A DNA stretch of 33,714 bases, taken from Bacillota bacterium (GTDB lineage Bacteria; Bacillota; Clostridia; Acetivibrionales; DTU013). Location: positions 1 through 33,714 of the forward strand of contig JAEYRB010000064.1 in assembly GCA_023409735.1 (NCBI GenBank), read 5' to 3'. The position numbers and the translations under genes were made by a program. Positions 16,262 through 26,200 of this stretch are shown here, in pieces; the stretch's first letter is position 1, and the number at the start of each line of letters is the position of its first letter. The notes under the pieces were generated by a model. It saw only the letters and a program-made list of their open reading frames with translations, was not told the DNA's origin and did not search any database.

Positions 16262-16918
16262 TTATTCTTTGGTGGAGGCCAGTGATTTCCAGACTAGAGC
16301 TGCGATTATACCGCCAACCAGCGGGGCTACTATAAAGACCCATACATTTGCTAGAGCGTCACCGCCCAGCATGAGTGCAGGACCAAAGGACCGGGCTGGG
16401 TTAACGCTGGTACCGGTGAAATAGATGCCGAACAGATGCACCAAAGTCAGAGATCCACCGATCACCAAGCCAGCGACTTTACTGTACTCAATCTTGCTGG
16501 TTGCACCCAAAACAGCAAGCACAAACACGAAAGTGAGTATGATCTCCAAAATCAAGGATTTGACGATGCTGCCCTCAAAAAGGCCATTGCAACCTAAGCC
16601 CTTGTCAGTGCCAATCAGAGCCATCAGCACGGCAGCTCCAGCAGTGGCGCCTAAGAACTGGGCTACCACATAGCCTATGAAATTCTTGGTGCTTATTCCT
16701 TTATTGATCCAAACTGCGATGGAAACTGCAGGATTAATGTGGCAACCAGAGATGTTGCCCATGGAATACGCCATAGCAATGATTACGCCGCCGAATGCAA
16801 GGGCCGTGAGCAGATAGGCTGCATTCGCCTCCGCTGTACAACCGGTCACAGCTGCCACGCCGCAGGCAAACAAAACTAGAACGAAAGTGCCGATAAACTC
16901 TGCAATATACTTTTTCAT
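16262..16918 (-). CDS. Aquaporin Z-like water channel (MIP family)
   Basis: The 218-residue protein has six membrane segments and the two half-helix NPA boxes of the MIP family: SGCHINPAVS (NPA 62-64) and GTSVNPARS (NPA 173-175). The residues of the selectivity filter can be placed as Phe42, His161, Thr170 and Arg176. This matches the AqpZ water-specific set and not the wider glycerol-facilitator set. It is therefore more likely a water channel than GlpF, and no glycerol kinase gene is nearby. The start is supported by AAAGGAG placed 9 bases before the ATG on the minus strand. It is transcribed alone with its own terminator. Confidence 0.93.
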   Translation of the reverse strand: MKKYIAEFIGTFVLVLFACGVAAVTGCTAEANAAYLLTALAFGGVIIAMAYSMGNISGCHINPAVSIAVWINKGISTKNFIGYVVAQFLGATAGAAVLMALIGTDKGLGCNGLFEGSIVKSLILEIILTFVFVLAVLGATSKIEYSKVAGLVIGGSLTLVHLFGIYFTGTSVNPARSFGPALMLGGDALANVWVFIVAPLVGGIIAALVWKSLASTKE

Positions 16919-17240
16919 GAAATGATACTCCTTTCGTTTTACTTTCCATAGGAAAATTTCGACTGATTCTAGCCGTTTCTATTTTATATTATATTTAATA
17001 GATCTAAAAAAACGCGCTGGCGGTTGTATTATTCCCGGGCGTAGGATCGCAATACATGAACAATAATTTTTACATATGAGTTGGTTAAATATATCCATTA
17101 CTATAAAAACAATAAAATAAATTGCAAACTAAAAGGACTGGATCCTATAAAATACCGAATCCAGTCCAGTAAAGTTGCTTAAGCAAATATTGTTCAATCA
17201 AACCACTGTATTTAATATATTGTGCGGTTGAATTATTTAA
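16919..17240. other. Spacer between SGNH hydrolase and aquaporin genes
   Basis: The spacer holds the SGNH-gene terminator (17135-17167) and, next to the aquaporin start, its ribosome binding site and an AT-rich stretch (about 16980-17000) that contains a minus-strand TATAAT-like -10. No clear -35 was found and no small gene is supported. Confidence 0.4.
17135..17167 (-). terminator. Terminator of the SGNH hydrolase gene
   Basis: GGACTGGAT (17135-17143) and ATCCAGTCC (17159-17167) form a perfect 9-bp stem with a 15-base loop. On the minus strand the stem is followed by TTTTAGTTTGC, a fair T-rich tail. It lies about 75 bases past the SGNH stop. Confidence 0.65.
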
Positions 17241-17927
17241 CTAGGCTGCATATGCTGATATATAGTCAGTTATTACGTTTGATATTAATGCGTGTCCGGC
17301 TTCATTGGGATGTATTCCGTCCTCACAGAACAGACTTTGATAATTTCTGCTCTGCAGGAAAGCATTCCTTATATCAATCAGCGGGACATTCTTCGCAGCA
17401 GCAAGTTTCATAACGGCAATATTGTACATTTCATGCCATCTGTATATGTGTTCCACATCACCCAGCCATTTTAGAATATTATCGGCATTCAGCCCTCTTG
17501 ATACCCATGCAAAATATCTGACAGCATTGAGCGGGGGCAGGGAAAAGAGCACTGGGGTACTGCCACTTGAACTTATACTGTCGATAATACTTGAATAGGT
17601 CTTTTCAAATACATCTATAGGTGTTCTGGGCATATGTTCATCATCGGGTCTTTCTGAAATTGCTTTCCAATCAAAGTCGCAATCATTACCGCCAAATTCA
17701 AGAGCTGTATATCTATATTTTGAAAGATCTGACGAATGCTTTTCTATTATTTTAACGCCTGCGCCTACAGTGCAGCCAAATTTAGCATAGTTATCTATAA
17801 GTAAGCCGCTTTTTACACCTAATATATTTGCGAAGCTGTTCTTGAGAAATATGTACTTACCTCGCAGCGTATCAAACACAACTCCTTTAAAAATTGAATC
17901 TCCAAAAGCACAAATTTGTTCAATCAT
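17241..17927 (-). CDS. SGNH/GDSL-family hydrolase
   Basis: The protein of 228 residues shows the SGNH-hydrolase blocks in order: FGDSI with the nucleophile Ser11, Gly in the FGCTVGAG region, GGND with Asn81, and DGIHPNEAGH with Asp203 and His206. These give a complete catalytic triad and oxyanion hole. Members are esterases or lipases that act on acyl groups of lipids, sugars or cell-wall polymers; the substrate is not evident. No signal peptide is present, so it is likely cytoplasmic. The frame is open to 17981, but ATG at 17925-17927 has GGAAGGTGAAAG just upstream, and the longer form would start inside the promoter. Confidence 0.87.
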   Translation of the reverse strand: MIEQICAFGDSIFKGVVFDTLRGKYIFLKNSFANILGVKSGLLIDNYAKFGCTVGAGVKIIEKHSSDLSKYRYTALEFGGNDCDFDWKAISERPDDEHMPRTPIDVFEKTYSSIIDSISSSGSTPVLFSLPPLNAVRYFAWVSRGLNADNILKWLGDVEHIYRWHEMYNIAVMKLAAAKNVPLIDIRNAFLQSRNYQSLFCEDGIHPNEAGHALISNVITDYISAYAA

Positions 17928-17961
17928 ACTTTCACCTTCCCATATAGTAAACTCGATATAT

Positions 17962-17967
17962 ATTATA
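17962..17967 (-). promoter_or_regulatory. -10 element of the SGNH hydrolase promoter
   Basis: On the minus strand this is TATAAT, 34 bases before the chosen ATG. The best -35, TTGCTT, has a 19-bp spacer, which is longer than ideal. Confidence 0.4.
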
Positions 17968-17981
17968 CCAATAAATAACAA

Positions 17982-18430
17982 ATTTAAAGCAATTAATAAA
18001 ATTTTTCTAATTTAAAGTATTACTCCTAATCCAAAGCAACAATTTTTGATTAATAACACCAAAGTAATATGCCCTAAGCAGTAATCAAAGTTAATAAACA
18101 GGATGAAATAATCAAGCCAACAACTCAATCGCAGCAGTTAAAAATAGTATAATATAATTTAAAATACAATATAATATAATAATAATTATTATATTATATG
18201 ATAAAAGTAATGTCAATATGCTATTTTTGATATGCTTATGGTTGTTTGCAATATTGCTTATTGCATAGTAAAATACTGAGTATAATTGATGGTGTAAAGG
18301 TAATTAGTGCTGTCGAACTCAACATACTTGCCGGTTGATGACTTTGTTATCTGCTTAACATGTATCTTGAGCAAGAAAAATTTATAATTCTATAAACTGA
18401 AGCATTTAAAAAAGAAGGGATATTGAAAAG
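17982..18430. promoter_or_regulatory. Intergenic region with AT-only palindrome and promoter for the DUF1836 gene
   Basis: A perfect inverted repeat with 15-bp arms and a one-base centre, made only of A and T, occupies 18169-18199. Further right, TTGCAA (18246-18251), a 17-bp spacer and TAAAAT (18269-18274) make a good promoter for the genes that follow. A TATAAT at 18281-18286 is an alternative -10. The remaining sequence is AT-rich and holds no supported gene. Confidence 0.5.
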
Positions 18431-19012
18431 ATGGAAGAACTTCAGCAGCTGAAAGAAAGCCTCCTTAAGGAGCGCCCTGTACCATGGAATGAATTTCCCG
18501 ATATTGCCCTGTATATGGATCAGGTCATATCATATATGGAAAGGCAGCTTATAAAATTTGATGATGGTGGTCAGCTTACATCTGCTATGGTTAATAACTA
18601 TATTAAGGACAAGCTGCTGCCAAGAGCAGATGGTAAGAAGTACAACCGTGAGCATTTGGCGGGTCTGACGGAAATATGCTTGCTTAAGCAGGTGCTGTCC
18701 GTGCGTGATACTGGACTTTTGATGAGCCAGGAAAATTACAGTGAGGAACCTGAGGGCTTTTATACAAAGCTGAGGGGTATTTTAGATGAAGCGCTTAAAA
18801 ATACAGCAGAATGCATTAACCTTGACTGGAGCGCAGAGGAACTGTCCGATATGGCTCTGAGACTTGCAATTACCGGTTATTGCGAAAAGCTTGCATGTGA
18901 AAGACTTCTTGATATAATCAGAATAAAGTTGAAGCCTGAAGAGCAGGATAAGCCTGAAAAGAAAATAGAGAAAAAAGCAGATAAAAAGGCTGGAAAGAAG
19001 GCAGAAAGGTGA
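18431..19012 (+). CDS. DUF1836 family protein
   Basis: The 193-residue protein matches the DUF1836 pattern well: W-x-x-FPDIALYMDQVISYM, LTSAMVNNYIKDKLLP, KKYNREHLAGLTEICLLKQVLS. This family is small, found mainly in Firmicutes, and is thought to carry a MerR-like helix-turn-helix, so a regulatory role is plausible but unproven. The C terminus is a lysine/glutamate-rich tail (KPEKKIEKKADKKAGKKAER) with no fold expected. It lies 52 bases before the rhomboid protease gene on the same strand, and the two are probably cotranscribed. Confidence 0.85.
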   Translation: MEELQQLKESLLKERPVPWNEFPDIALYMDQVISYMERQLIKFDDGGQLTSAMVNNYIKDKLLPRADGKKYNREHLAGLTEICLLKQVLSVRDTGLLMSQENYSEEPEGFYTKLRGILDEALKNTAECINLDWSAEELSDMALRLAITGYCEKLACERLLDIIRIKLKPEEQDKPEKKIEKKADKKAGKKAER

Positions 19013-19064
19013 GCTGAGAAGAAGGCCGAGAATGCTTTACCATTTGCAGTGAGGGAGGAAGCAC

Positions 19065-20618
19065 TTGAAAATAGGTTTTAATCATTCACTTATTAAAAAT
19101 TTAATCTCCGACCTTGATTTTGTGCTTCTACAGGATCAGGAGGGCAATTACCTGTTGGACAGGCCTATATCAGTATTGGCTAAAAACGCTTTCGGAGCGC
19201 ATGAAGTAGTGGAACTTGTTGATGGTGATTATCTTTCAGCAGACCAGCTTGCGGTTAGGTTTGAAGAGAGTAAGAGAATACTTTCCGAAAGTAAAAAACG
19301 AAATCAGTTTATTTGGCAGATCATAGTGTTTAATGGAATCGCAGATGCGGACAAACTGGAGGCAATTAAAAGGGGAAGCTTTCTTGATGCCGGAGGCGGC
19401 AAATCCATCGAGTCTATTGTAGTTGAGCTTTCTTCGGGAAAAGCAGTGAAGCTTTTTTCTGAAAAACCTAAAGCAGCCCGAATATTCAGATCTGTTGAAA
19501 AAGCCTTGAATGAAGCCGGTAATGGCAGCCCGGACAGTGATGCTATTGTTGAAATGGCAATACGTAAGCAAGATGAATACAAAGTTGAAATAAAGGCTAA
19601 GACCCCTATTGTAACGTATATACTCATAGCAATAAATGTACTGGTATTTGCGGGAATTTATGTTTACTCCACTTTGTCCGGTAAAACCTATAACGAGCTT
19701 ATAATAGGTCTGGGAGCAAAGGTGAATATTTATATCATCGCAGGTGAGTATTGGAGACTTGTGACCCCAATATTCCTGCATGGCGGAATAGTACATCTTC
19801 TGGTAAATTGCTATTCATTATATGCCCTTGGTACTACAGCTGAAAGGCTGCTTGGCAGGAAGAAATACATTTGGGTGTACTTTGCTGCAGGGGTAATCGG
19901 CAATATATTCAGCTTTGCTTTCTCACAAAGCGCAGGAGTTGGTGCTTCGGGTGCAATATTCGGACTTCTTGGTGCGATGCTGTACCTTGGTATGGAACGG
20001 CCTGCATTTTTTAAGGCAAGCTTTGCACGCGGTATTATTACCACAATAGTTATTAATCTTGCGTATGGCTTCAGTAATGCAGGAATTGATAATTTTGCTC
20101 ATATGGGCGGACTTTTAGGTGGCTTTCTGGCATCAGGTATAGTAGGAACGAGAATAAAAAAACGCTGGTATTTTAATAGGTATATATATATTGCATTAGC
20201 TGCTGCCGTAGCTGTCTCAGGTCTTGCTCTGGGGCTTGGCAATATTGAAAATAATGCGATACTGAAATATAACAGGATGGTGGATTCCTATAACGAGCAA
20301 AACTGGAGCAAGGTTGAACTTACAGGAGAGGAAATATTAGAGCTTGACCTGAAAAATGACGATCTTGTTGTATCTACTCTATGGCTGCTTTCATACTCGG
20401 AGGCTGTTGAGGGAAAGACCGAGGAAGCACTTGAGCATGCTAGGGAACTGGCACAGCTTGACCCTGCAAAGGGACATTATATGCTTGGTATTATTTATTA
20501 TGATTCACAGCAATTAGAGCTTGCAAAAAGTGAACTTGAAAGTGCAAAAAAGGCAGGAATGACCGACGAGTATATTGATGGACTTCTTGAGGAAATTGAG
20601 AGTAAAAATATTTCATAA
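19065..20618 (+). CDS. Rhomboid family intramembrane serine protease with TPR-like tail (GluP/YqgP-like)
   Basis: The 517-residue protein has the same three-part layout as Bacillus subtilis GluP (YqgP): a soluble N-terminal domain (1-180), a rhomboid membrane core (about 183-390) and a C-terminal helical repeat tail of TPR type (400-515). Catalytic residues are present: Ser295 in GASG and His346 in NFAHMGG, with His244 and Asn248 in HLLVN stabilising the intermediate. It should cut membrane proteins within the bilayer. In B. subtilis GluP works with FtsH on the magnesium transporter MgtE; that role is only an analogy here. The start is TTG with GGGAGG at 19053-19058 six bases upstream; no ATG fits better. 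It follows the DUF1836 gene. Confidence 0.92.
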   Translation: MKIGFNHSLIKNLISDLDFVLLQDQEGNYLLDRPISVLAKNAFGAHEVVELVDGDYLSADQLAVRFEESKRILSESKKRNQFIWQIIVFNGIADADKLEAIKRGSFLDAGGGKSIESIVVELSSGKAVKLFSEKPKAARIFRSVEKALNEAGNGSPDSDAIVEMAIRKQDEYKVEIKAKTPIVTYILIAINVLVFAGIYVYSTLSGKTYNELIIGLGAKVNIYIIAGEYWRLVTPIFLHGGIVHLLVNCYSLYALGTTAERLLGRKKYIWVYFAAGVIGNIFSFAFSQSAGVGASGAIFGLLGAMLYLGMERPAFFKASFARGIITTIVINLAYGFSNAGIDNFAHMGGLLGGFLASGIVGTRIKKRWYFNRYIYIALAAAVAVSGLALGLGNIENNAILKYNRMVDSYNEQNWSKVELTGEEILELDLKNDDLVVSTLWLLSYSEAVEGKTEEALEHARELAQLDPAKGHYMLGIIYYDSQQLELAKSELESAKKAGMTDEYIDGLLEEIESKNIS

Positions 20619-20818
20619 GTGTTAATTATGCTATAGAATGTATTATAGCTTTAAATAATCAGCAGGTCAGGATTATTAGCTTCATAGTGACATGCATGAT
20701 TTCAGCATTATGGTAAAACTCATTTTGAGGGTTACATGAGGCTTTATTTATATAATTAGAATCAGGGCCTTCAAACCATATAAAGTGTGTTAGAACAAAT
20801 ATCAGTTGAGGTGATAAC

Positions 20819-21910
20819 ATGGAGCACAACGAGATTTATGTTATTTATGGAAGTAAGCCGGCAATGATGATCAGGGAACTGCTGGAGACTATGGACCCTG
20901 CGAAGGAACTTAGAAAGGATGCGTTTATTGGTATTAAGCCAAATCTTGTGGTTGCAAAGCCATCCTCTTCAGGTGCTACGACCACTCCACAGCTGGTCAG
21001 CGGTGTCATAGAATATTTTAAGTCCCGAGGCTATAACAGACTTGTTATTCTGGAAGGCTCGTGGGTAGGAGAGCACACCTCGGATGCCTTTAGAATATGT
21101 GGGTATGAAGAAATATCAAAAAAGTACGGCGTGCCGCTTATAGACCTTCAGAAGGACGGCAGTAAAAGCATTGGCGTAGGAGACATGAAGCTTAGTGTAT
21201 GCAGCAGTGTTGAAAAGGTTGATTATTTAATTAATATGCCGGTTCTGAAGGGCCACTGTCAGACTAACATGACATGTGCACTGAAGAATATGAAGGGCTG
21301 TATTCCAAATTCTGAAAAGAGGAGATTCCATACCATGGGATTGCATAAGCCTATAGCATATCTCAATAAGGCTATTAAGCAGGATCTTGTAATAGTTGAT
21401 GGTTTATGTGGAGATCTGGATTTCGAGGAGGGCGGCAATCCAGTACCCATGAACAGACTGATGGCCGGAACAGATCCTGTGCTGATGGATGCATATGCAG
21501 CGCAGCTTTTGGGCTTCTCTCTTGAGGAGGTGCCTTATATACAGATTGCCGAAGGTTTAGGTGTGGGAAATAGTGATCTAAGCCGTGCAAATATCAGGGA
21601 GCTTAATAAGGATGAGGGGACAGCACAGAAAGCCCCATCGAGGAAAGCTCAGTATCTGGCACGGTATATAAATGCCGATTGCGCATGCTCAGCCTGTTAC
21701 GGCAGCCTCATACATGCGCTGGCAAGGCTTGATGAAAGAGGCGAGCTGCGAGGACTAAAAACAAAGCTTTACATAGGGCAGGGCTTTAGAAATAAAAAAA
21801 GTGATGGCATTGGAGTGGGAATTTGTACATCAGGTGCAGATCGATGCATTAAGGGCTGTCCGCCTACTGCGCGTGACATTTTAGATTACCTTTATAATAA
21901 TGCGTTATAA
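20819..21910 (+). CDS. DUF362 domain protein with C-terminal cysteine clusters
   Basis: The 363-residue protein has the DUF362 pattern: GIKPNLVVAKPSSSGATTTPQ, VDYLINMPVLKGHCQTNMTCALKNMKGC and the later DPVLMDAYAAQLLG. The function of DUF362 is unknown; many members have iron-sulfur segments. Here the C-terminal part holds CACSAC (Cys288, 290, 293) and a second group, C336, C343 and C347 in GICTSGADRCIKGCPP. This suggests a metal or iron-sulfur centre, though the spacing is not a standard 4Fe-4S ferredoxin motif. GAGGTGATAAC in front of the ATG is a good ribosome binding site. It ends 34 bases before sbcD and may be in the same transcript. Confidence 0.85.
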   Translation: MEHNEIYVIYGSKPAMMIRELLETMDPAKELRKDAFIGIKPNLVVAKPSSSGATTTPQLVSGVIEYFKSRGYNRLVILEGSWVGEHTSDAFRICGYEEISKKYGVPLIDLQKDGSKSIGVGDMKLSVCSSVEKVDYLINMPVLKGHCQTNMTCALKNMKGCIPNSEKRRFHTMGLHKPIAYLNKAIKQDLVIVDGLCGDLDFEEGGNPVPMNRLMAGTDPVLMDAYAAQLLGFSLEEVPYIQIAEGLGVGNSDLSRANIRELNKDEGTAQKAPSRKAQYLARYINADCACSACYGSLIHALARLDERGELRGLKTKLYIGQGFRNKKSDGIGVGICTSGADRCIKGCPPTARDILDYLYNNAL

Positions 21911-21944
21911 CTATGAACCAATTACGTTGTAAGGAGATAAGTCT

Positions 21945-23216
21945 ATGCGAATATTACATACCTCTGACTGGCATCTTGGCAGAAGTCTTGAACAAATAAG
22001 CCGAATTGATGAGCAGAGGGAGTTTGTGGAATTCCTTTGCCGTATGGCTGATGATGAAAAAATTGATCTTGTACTTATAGCAGGAGACATTTACGATACA
22101 TACAATCCATCTGCAGCTGCAGAGGAGCTTTTTTATGAAGCAGTGGAAGGGCTTTGTGATGAAGGGCGAAGAGCAGTAGTCGTTATAGCAGGCAATCATG
22201 ACAATCCTGAAAGGCTTTGTGCTCCAAGTCCATTGGCCTCAAAGAATGGCATTATTCTTCTGGGCTATCCCGGAAGTGATGCGGGCGAAAAAATGCGCTC
22301 CGGTGAAGTCGATAAAGTGCAGCTGGCGGCTTCAGGACCGGGATGGCTTGAGCTTCACATTCCTGCTTGCAGCTATAATGCAGTTGTCGTCACAATGCCA
22401 TATCCATCAGAGTCACGCCTTGAAGAGGTGCTGACGACTGAGGCAGATGAAGCACTCCTTCAAAAGGCGTATTCGGAAAAAATAGGACATATTATCTCAA
22501 CGCTCTCAGACAAATTCAGAACTGATACGGTAAATCTCATTGCTGCGCATATGTTTATGCTTGGAGGAAGCACCTCTGATTCAGAAAGGACACTTCAAGT
22601 AGGCGGAGCCTTGACCGTTGACCCTAAGGTAATGCCCGAAACAGCGCATTATGCTGCATTGGGGCATTTACACAGGCCGCAGGAGATCAAGGGCGGAGGC
22701 TGTCCCATATATTATGCCGGTTCACCGCTTGCTTACAGCTTTTCAGAGGCAAACTACAGTAAGGCTGTGTATATTGTTGATGCAGTCCCCGGAGAGAAAG
22801 CGAACGTAGCTCCGGTATATATTGACTGCGGGAAGCCTCTTCGCAGATGGATTGCCGATAAGGGTATAGGCCAGGCTATAGAGTGGTGTAAGGAAGGCAG
22901 AGACGCTAATGCGTGGATCGACCTTGAAATAGCAACGGACAGAGCGTTTACCAGCGACGAGCAGAAGCTTCTGAGGAGTCTTAACCCCGGTATCATAAAT
23001 ATACGCCCGAAAATGATAGGCGGCAGTAATACTCTGTTTAATGCTCAGAGCAGGGAAGGACGCAAGATCGACGAGCTTTTCAGCGATTTTTATAAATACA
23101 GGACAGGTACGGAGATTCCAAAGGAGCTCATGGAAGCATTCCTTGAGGTAGTTAACAGCGAGGAAGAGGAAATCTCGATTGGGGAGGTAGAGGCAGATGA
23201 GACCGAAGCTTCTTGA
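21945..23216 (+). CDS. sbcD: Nuclease SbcCD subunit D
   Basis: SbcD is the Mre11-type metal-dependent nuclease of the SbcCD complex, which opens DNA hairpins and trims protein-blocked ends. The 423-residue protein shows the phosphoesterase motifs in order: SDWHLGR (Asp8, His10), AGDIYDT (Asp48), GNHDNPERL (Asn84, His85, Asp86), AAHMF and GHLHRPQ (His241, His243). All metal ligands are present. The C-terminal part is longer than in the shortest family members and acidic at the end (SEEEEISIGEVEADETEAS). AAGGAG at 21931-21936 supports the start. The stop lies 20 bases inside sbcC. Confidence 0.96.
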   Translation: MRILHTSDWHLGRSLEQISRIDEQREFVEFLCRMADDEKIDLVLIAGDIYDTYNPSAAAEELFYEAVEGLCDEGRRAVVVIAGNHDNPERLCAPSPLASKNGIILLGYPGSDAGEKMRSGEVDKVQLAASGPGWLELHIPACSYNAVVVTMPYPSESRLEEVLTTEADEALLQKAYSEKIGHIISTLSDKFRTDTVNLIAAHMFMLGGSTSDSERTLQVGGALTVDPKVMPETAHYAALGHLHRPQEIKGGGCPIYYAGSPLAYSFSEANYSKAVYIVDAVPGEKANVAPVYIDCGKPLRRWIADKGIGQAIEWCKEGRDANAWIDLEIATDRAFTSDEQKLLRSLNPGIINIRPKMIGGSNTLFNAQSREGRKIDELFSDFYKYRTGTEIPKELMEAFLEVVNSEEEEISIGEVEADETEAS

Positions 23217-26200
23217 AATTGAAGGACTGCAAAGTTTTACAGAAAAACAGAGAATAGATTTTGAAGCTCTCAGGGAAAATGGGCTGTTTGGAATTTTCGG
23301 TCCTACAGGAAGCGGTAAATCAACAATTCTTGATGCTATTACCTTTGCACTTTATGGGCGTGTAAAGCGTGCTGAAGGCGGTACTCAGGGAATAATCAAT
23401 TCTGGCTGTAATATTGTAAGGGTTGCTTTCACCTTTGATCTTCTTATTAATGGAAAGAGAAATACATACAGAGTAGAGAGAACATCCCAAAGGAAAAAGA
23501 ATTCGCCTAATGCTTGCGAGCCTAAGATAGCAAGGCTCATTCAGATCACAGATATGGGGGAAATACCACTTTGTGACAAGGCTATGGAGGTGACAGGCTA
23601 CATAAAAGAGCTGCTGGGACTTAATAACGAAGACTTCACCAGAGCAGTAGTCTTGCCGCAGAACAGCTTTCAGGAATTTCTCATGCTGGATAACAAGAGC
23701 AGACGCGGCATGTTGGAACGTATTTTTTACTTGGAGGAATACGGAAAGGAACTGCAGGATAAGCTGAGCCGAAGGCTGGCAAGATTAAAGAGCAGCCTTG
23801 ATATTCTTTCGGGACAGCTTATGGGTTATGCGGATGCTTCTGATGAAGCTCTTGAGGAAGCATCAAAAGCACTGGGAGAGGCTAAAGCCAAAAAGGACGC
23901 TGCAGAGAAGAAACTAAAGCTATTGGAAATAAAATTTAATGAGGCCAGGGAGATATGGGGCCTTGTCGCGGAGCTTGAGGTCTTTATTTCCAAGGAAAAG
24001 CAGCAGTTGGAGAAAACAGAAGCTATTGCGGAGAAGAGGCTTAAGCTGGAAAAAGCAATAAAAGCCAACAGCCTAATAGACCAGCTTCGCAAAAGCAAGG
24101 AATTGGAGGATAAGCTGGTACAGACAGACTTGCAGCTTACGGAGGTTGTATCTTCTATTCCTGATGCTTCCGAAAAACTACGTGCAGCCAGGCTTGAGAT
24201 GGATGCACTGAAAAAAGAATCACTTACTGAGCAGCCAAGATTGGTCGGCGTTAAGACGAGACTTATGGATGCTCTTGAAATAAAGAAGGAGCTTAAGGCT
24301 ATTGATATAAAGCTCATGGAGCTGAACAATGTGATTGACGGCATTAAGCTGGACATCACTAATAAGGATGGTAAGCTGCAATCTGAAAATGTAGTATTAT
24401 TGGAACTGGCTAAAAGAATTGAAGAAACAAAAGTAAAAATGGAACCCCTGAGGACTGAGCCTATGTATAGGCAAAAGATACAGGAGGGTGCAGCTCTGGA
24501 AAATGAAAAACTTGCAGCTAAAAGTTCAATAAGCGAACTGATAGCGAAAAAATCCTCAATTACCGATGTAATAAAAAATACCGAAGCTAAGAGGATAGAT
24601 AAGGAAGCAGAAATAAATGGGCTGCTGAAGGACAGGACTGTATTAAATGAGGAAATAGATAAACACCAGACAGCAAAGCCGGGTGATAGGAATACAATAA
24701 TTAAGTCTATTGACAGAATACATTATGCAAAAAGTGTATATGAGGTCCTTAAGCTAAGAGCAGATGAATTGAATCAATTGACGTTAAGACTTGATAATCA
24801 TAAAAAGAATCTTGCCGAAGCAGAAAAGAATGCAAAGCTGCTGGAAACAGAGAAGAACAAGGCTTACCTTACTCTTGAAAAATGCCGGACAGAGCTGGAT
24901 GCGGCCGTTTCTATAAGAGACAGAAACGCAGCATTGAATTTGTCCAGGAACCTGAAGGACGGAGAACCATGTCCTGTATGCGGCTCATTAGACCACCCGG
25001 TGCTTGCCACATTCGAAGTGCGCGGGGAGCTATCACAGCTGGAACAGCAGATCGAAAAGGTAAAAAAAGAGCAGGCGGCTGCAGAAGATATCTGTAAAGT
25101 AGCTGAAAGAGCAGCAATGGCAGGCGAAGAACATGTAAAAAGTCTAGGTCAGCAAATATTGTCAGCAGAAAAAGAGCTTGGTGCAAAGACACAGGAATAT
25201 GAGACGGAAAAGGCGAGACTGCCGGAAAAGTTAAGAGGTATGGAGCTCGAACAGGTCGGCCTTGAGATATCAAATTATGAGAAGCTTTACGATAAAAAGC
25301 TTGAGAGCATTGATATATGGGAAACAGGACTAAACAAATATAAGGAGAGCCTACAGGAACTTAACAATAAAATTGCTGCAGAACAGCTGATTGAAGCAGG
25401 TTACATAGCTGAGCTGAAGATAAGCCGTGAGAGTGCCTTGCAGCTTGAAAATGAAATATCACAGGTGCAGAAACGGTTGGAGGCATTGGAAAAAGATCAT
25501 ACTGCTTTTCTTAAAAGATATGAAATTGAAAGCGCTGATGCTGAGTTGAAGAGACTTGCCGATAATGACAACAAGCTTCACCTGCTGCAGAAGGATACAG
25601 AACGACTTCAAATAGAACATGAGGGAAAAAGAAAACAAGTTGAAAAGCTGAAGGAAGAACTGCAAGGAAGGAAAACAGAGCTTTTGCAGAAGGAAGCCGA
25701 GTTTAAGGGGATCGAAGCACAGACAAAGGACAAGAAGGCAAAGCTTGACGCTTTGGCTGATGGTATTGATATTGAGGCTGAGATCAGGAATATTGATAAA
25801 AAGCTAGAACAATATGGTACCCTTGAGCAGCAATATCAGGAAAACTGCTCTATGCTTGAAAAGCAGTATAATGCGTTGATCAGCAGAAGAGCATTGCTTG
25901 AAAATCAAAGCACTATATATCATGATGATCTTGCAAGCATCAGTACTATACTTATTGAGGCTATCAGGGCAAATGGCTTTAACAGCGAGAAAGAAGTAGA
26001 GGAGTCTATTATTCCGCCGGAGCTTTGCAGTGAATTGAAGACTGAGATAGACAGCTTTGATATGGCATCAAACAATATAAGGGCGCAAAAGGAACTGCTG
26101 CAGAAAAAACTTGGAAGCAGGAGCATAACTGAAGAAGAATGGCTGCATGTATCAGCGGAATATACTCAAATGGCTGAACTTAAGGAGGAGAGTGTATCCA

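Noticed and set aside
20630..20652. Hairpin GCTATA/TATAGC after the rhomboid gene as terminator
   Set aside because: The stem is only six AT-rich pairs and the T-run is short.
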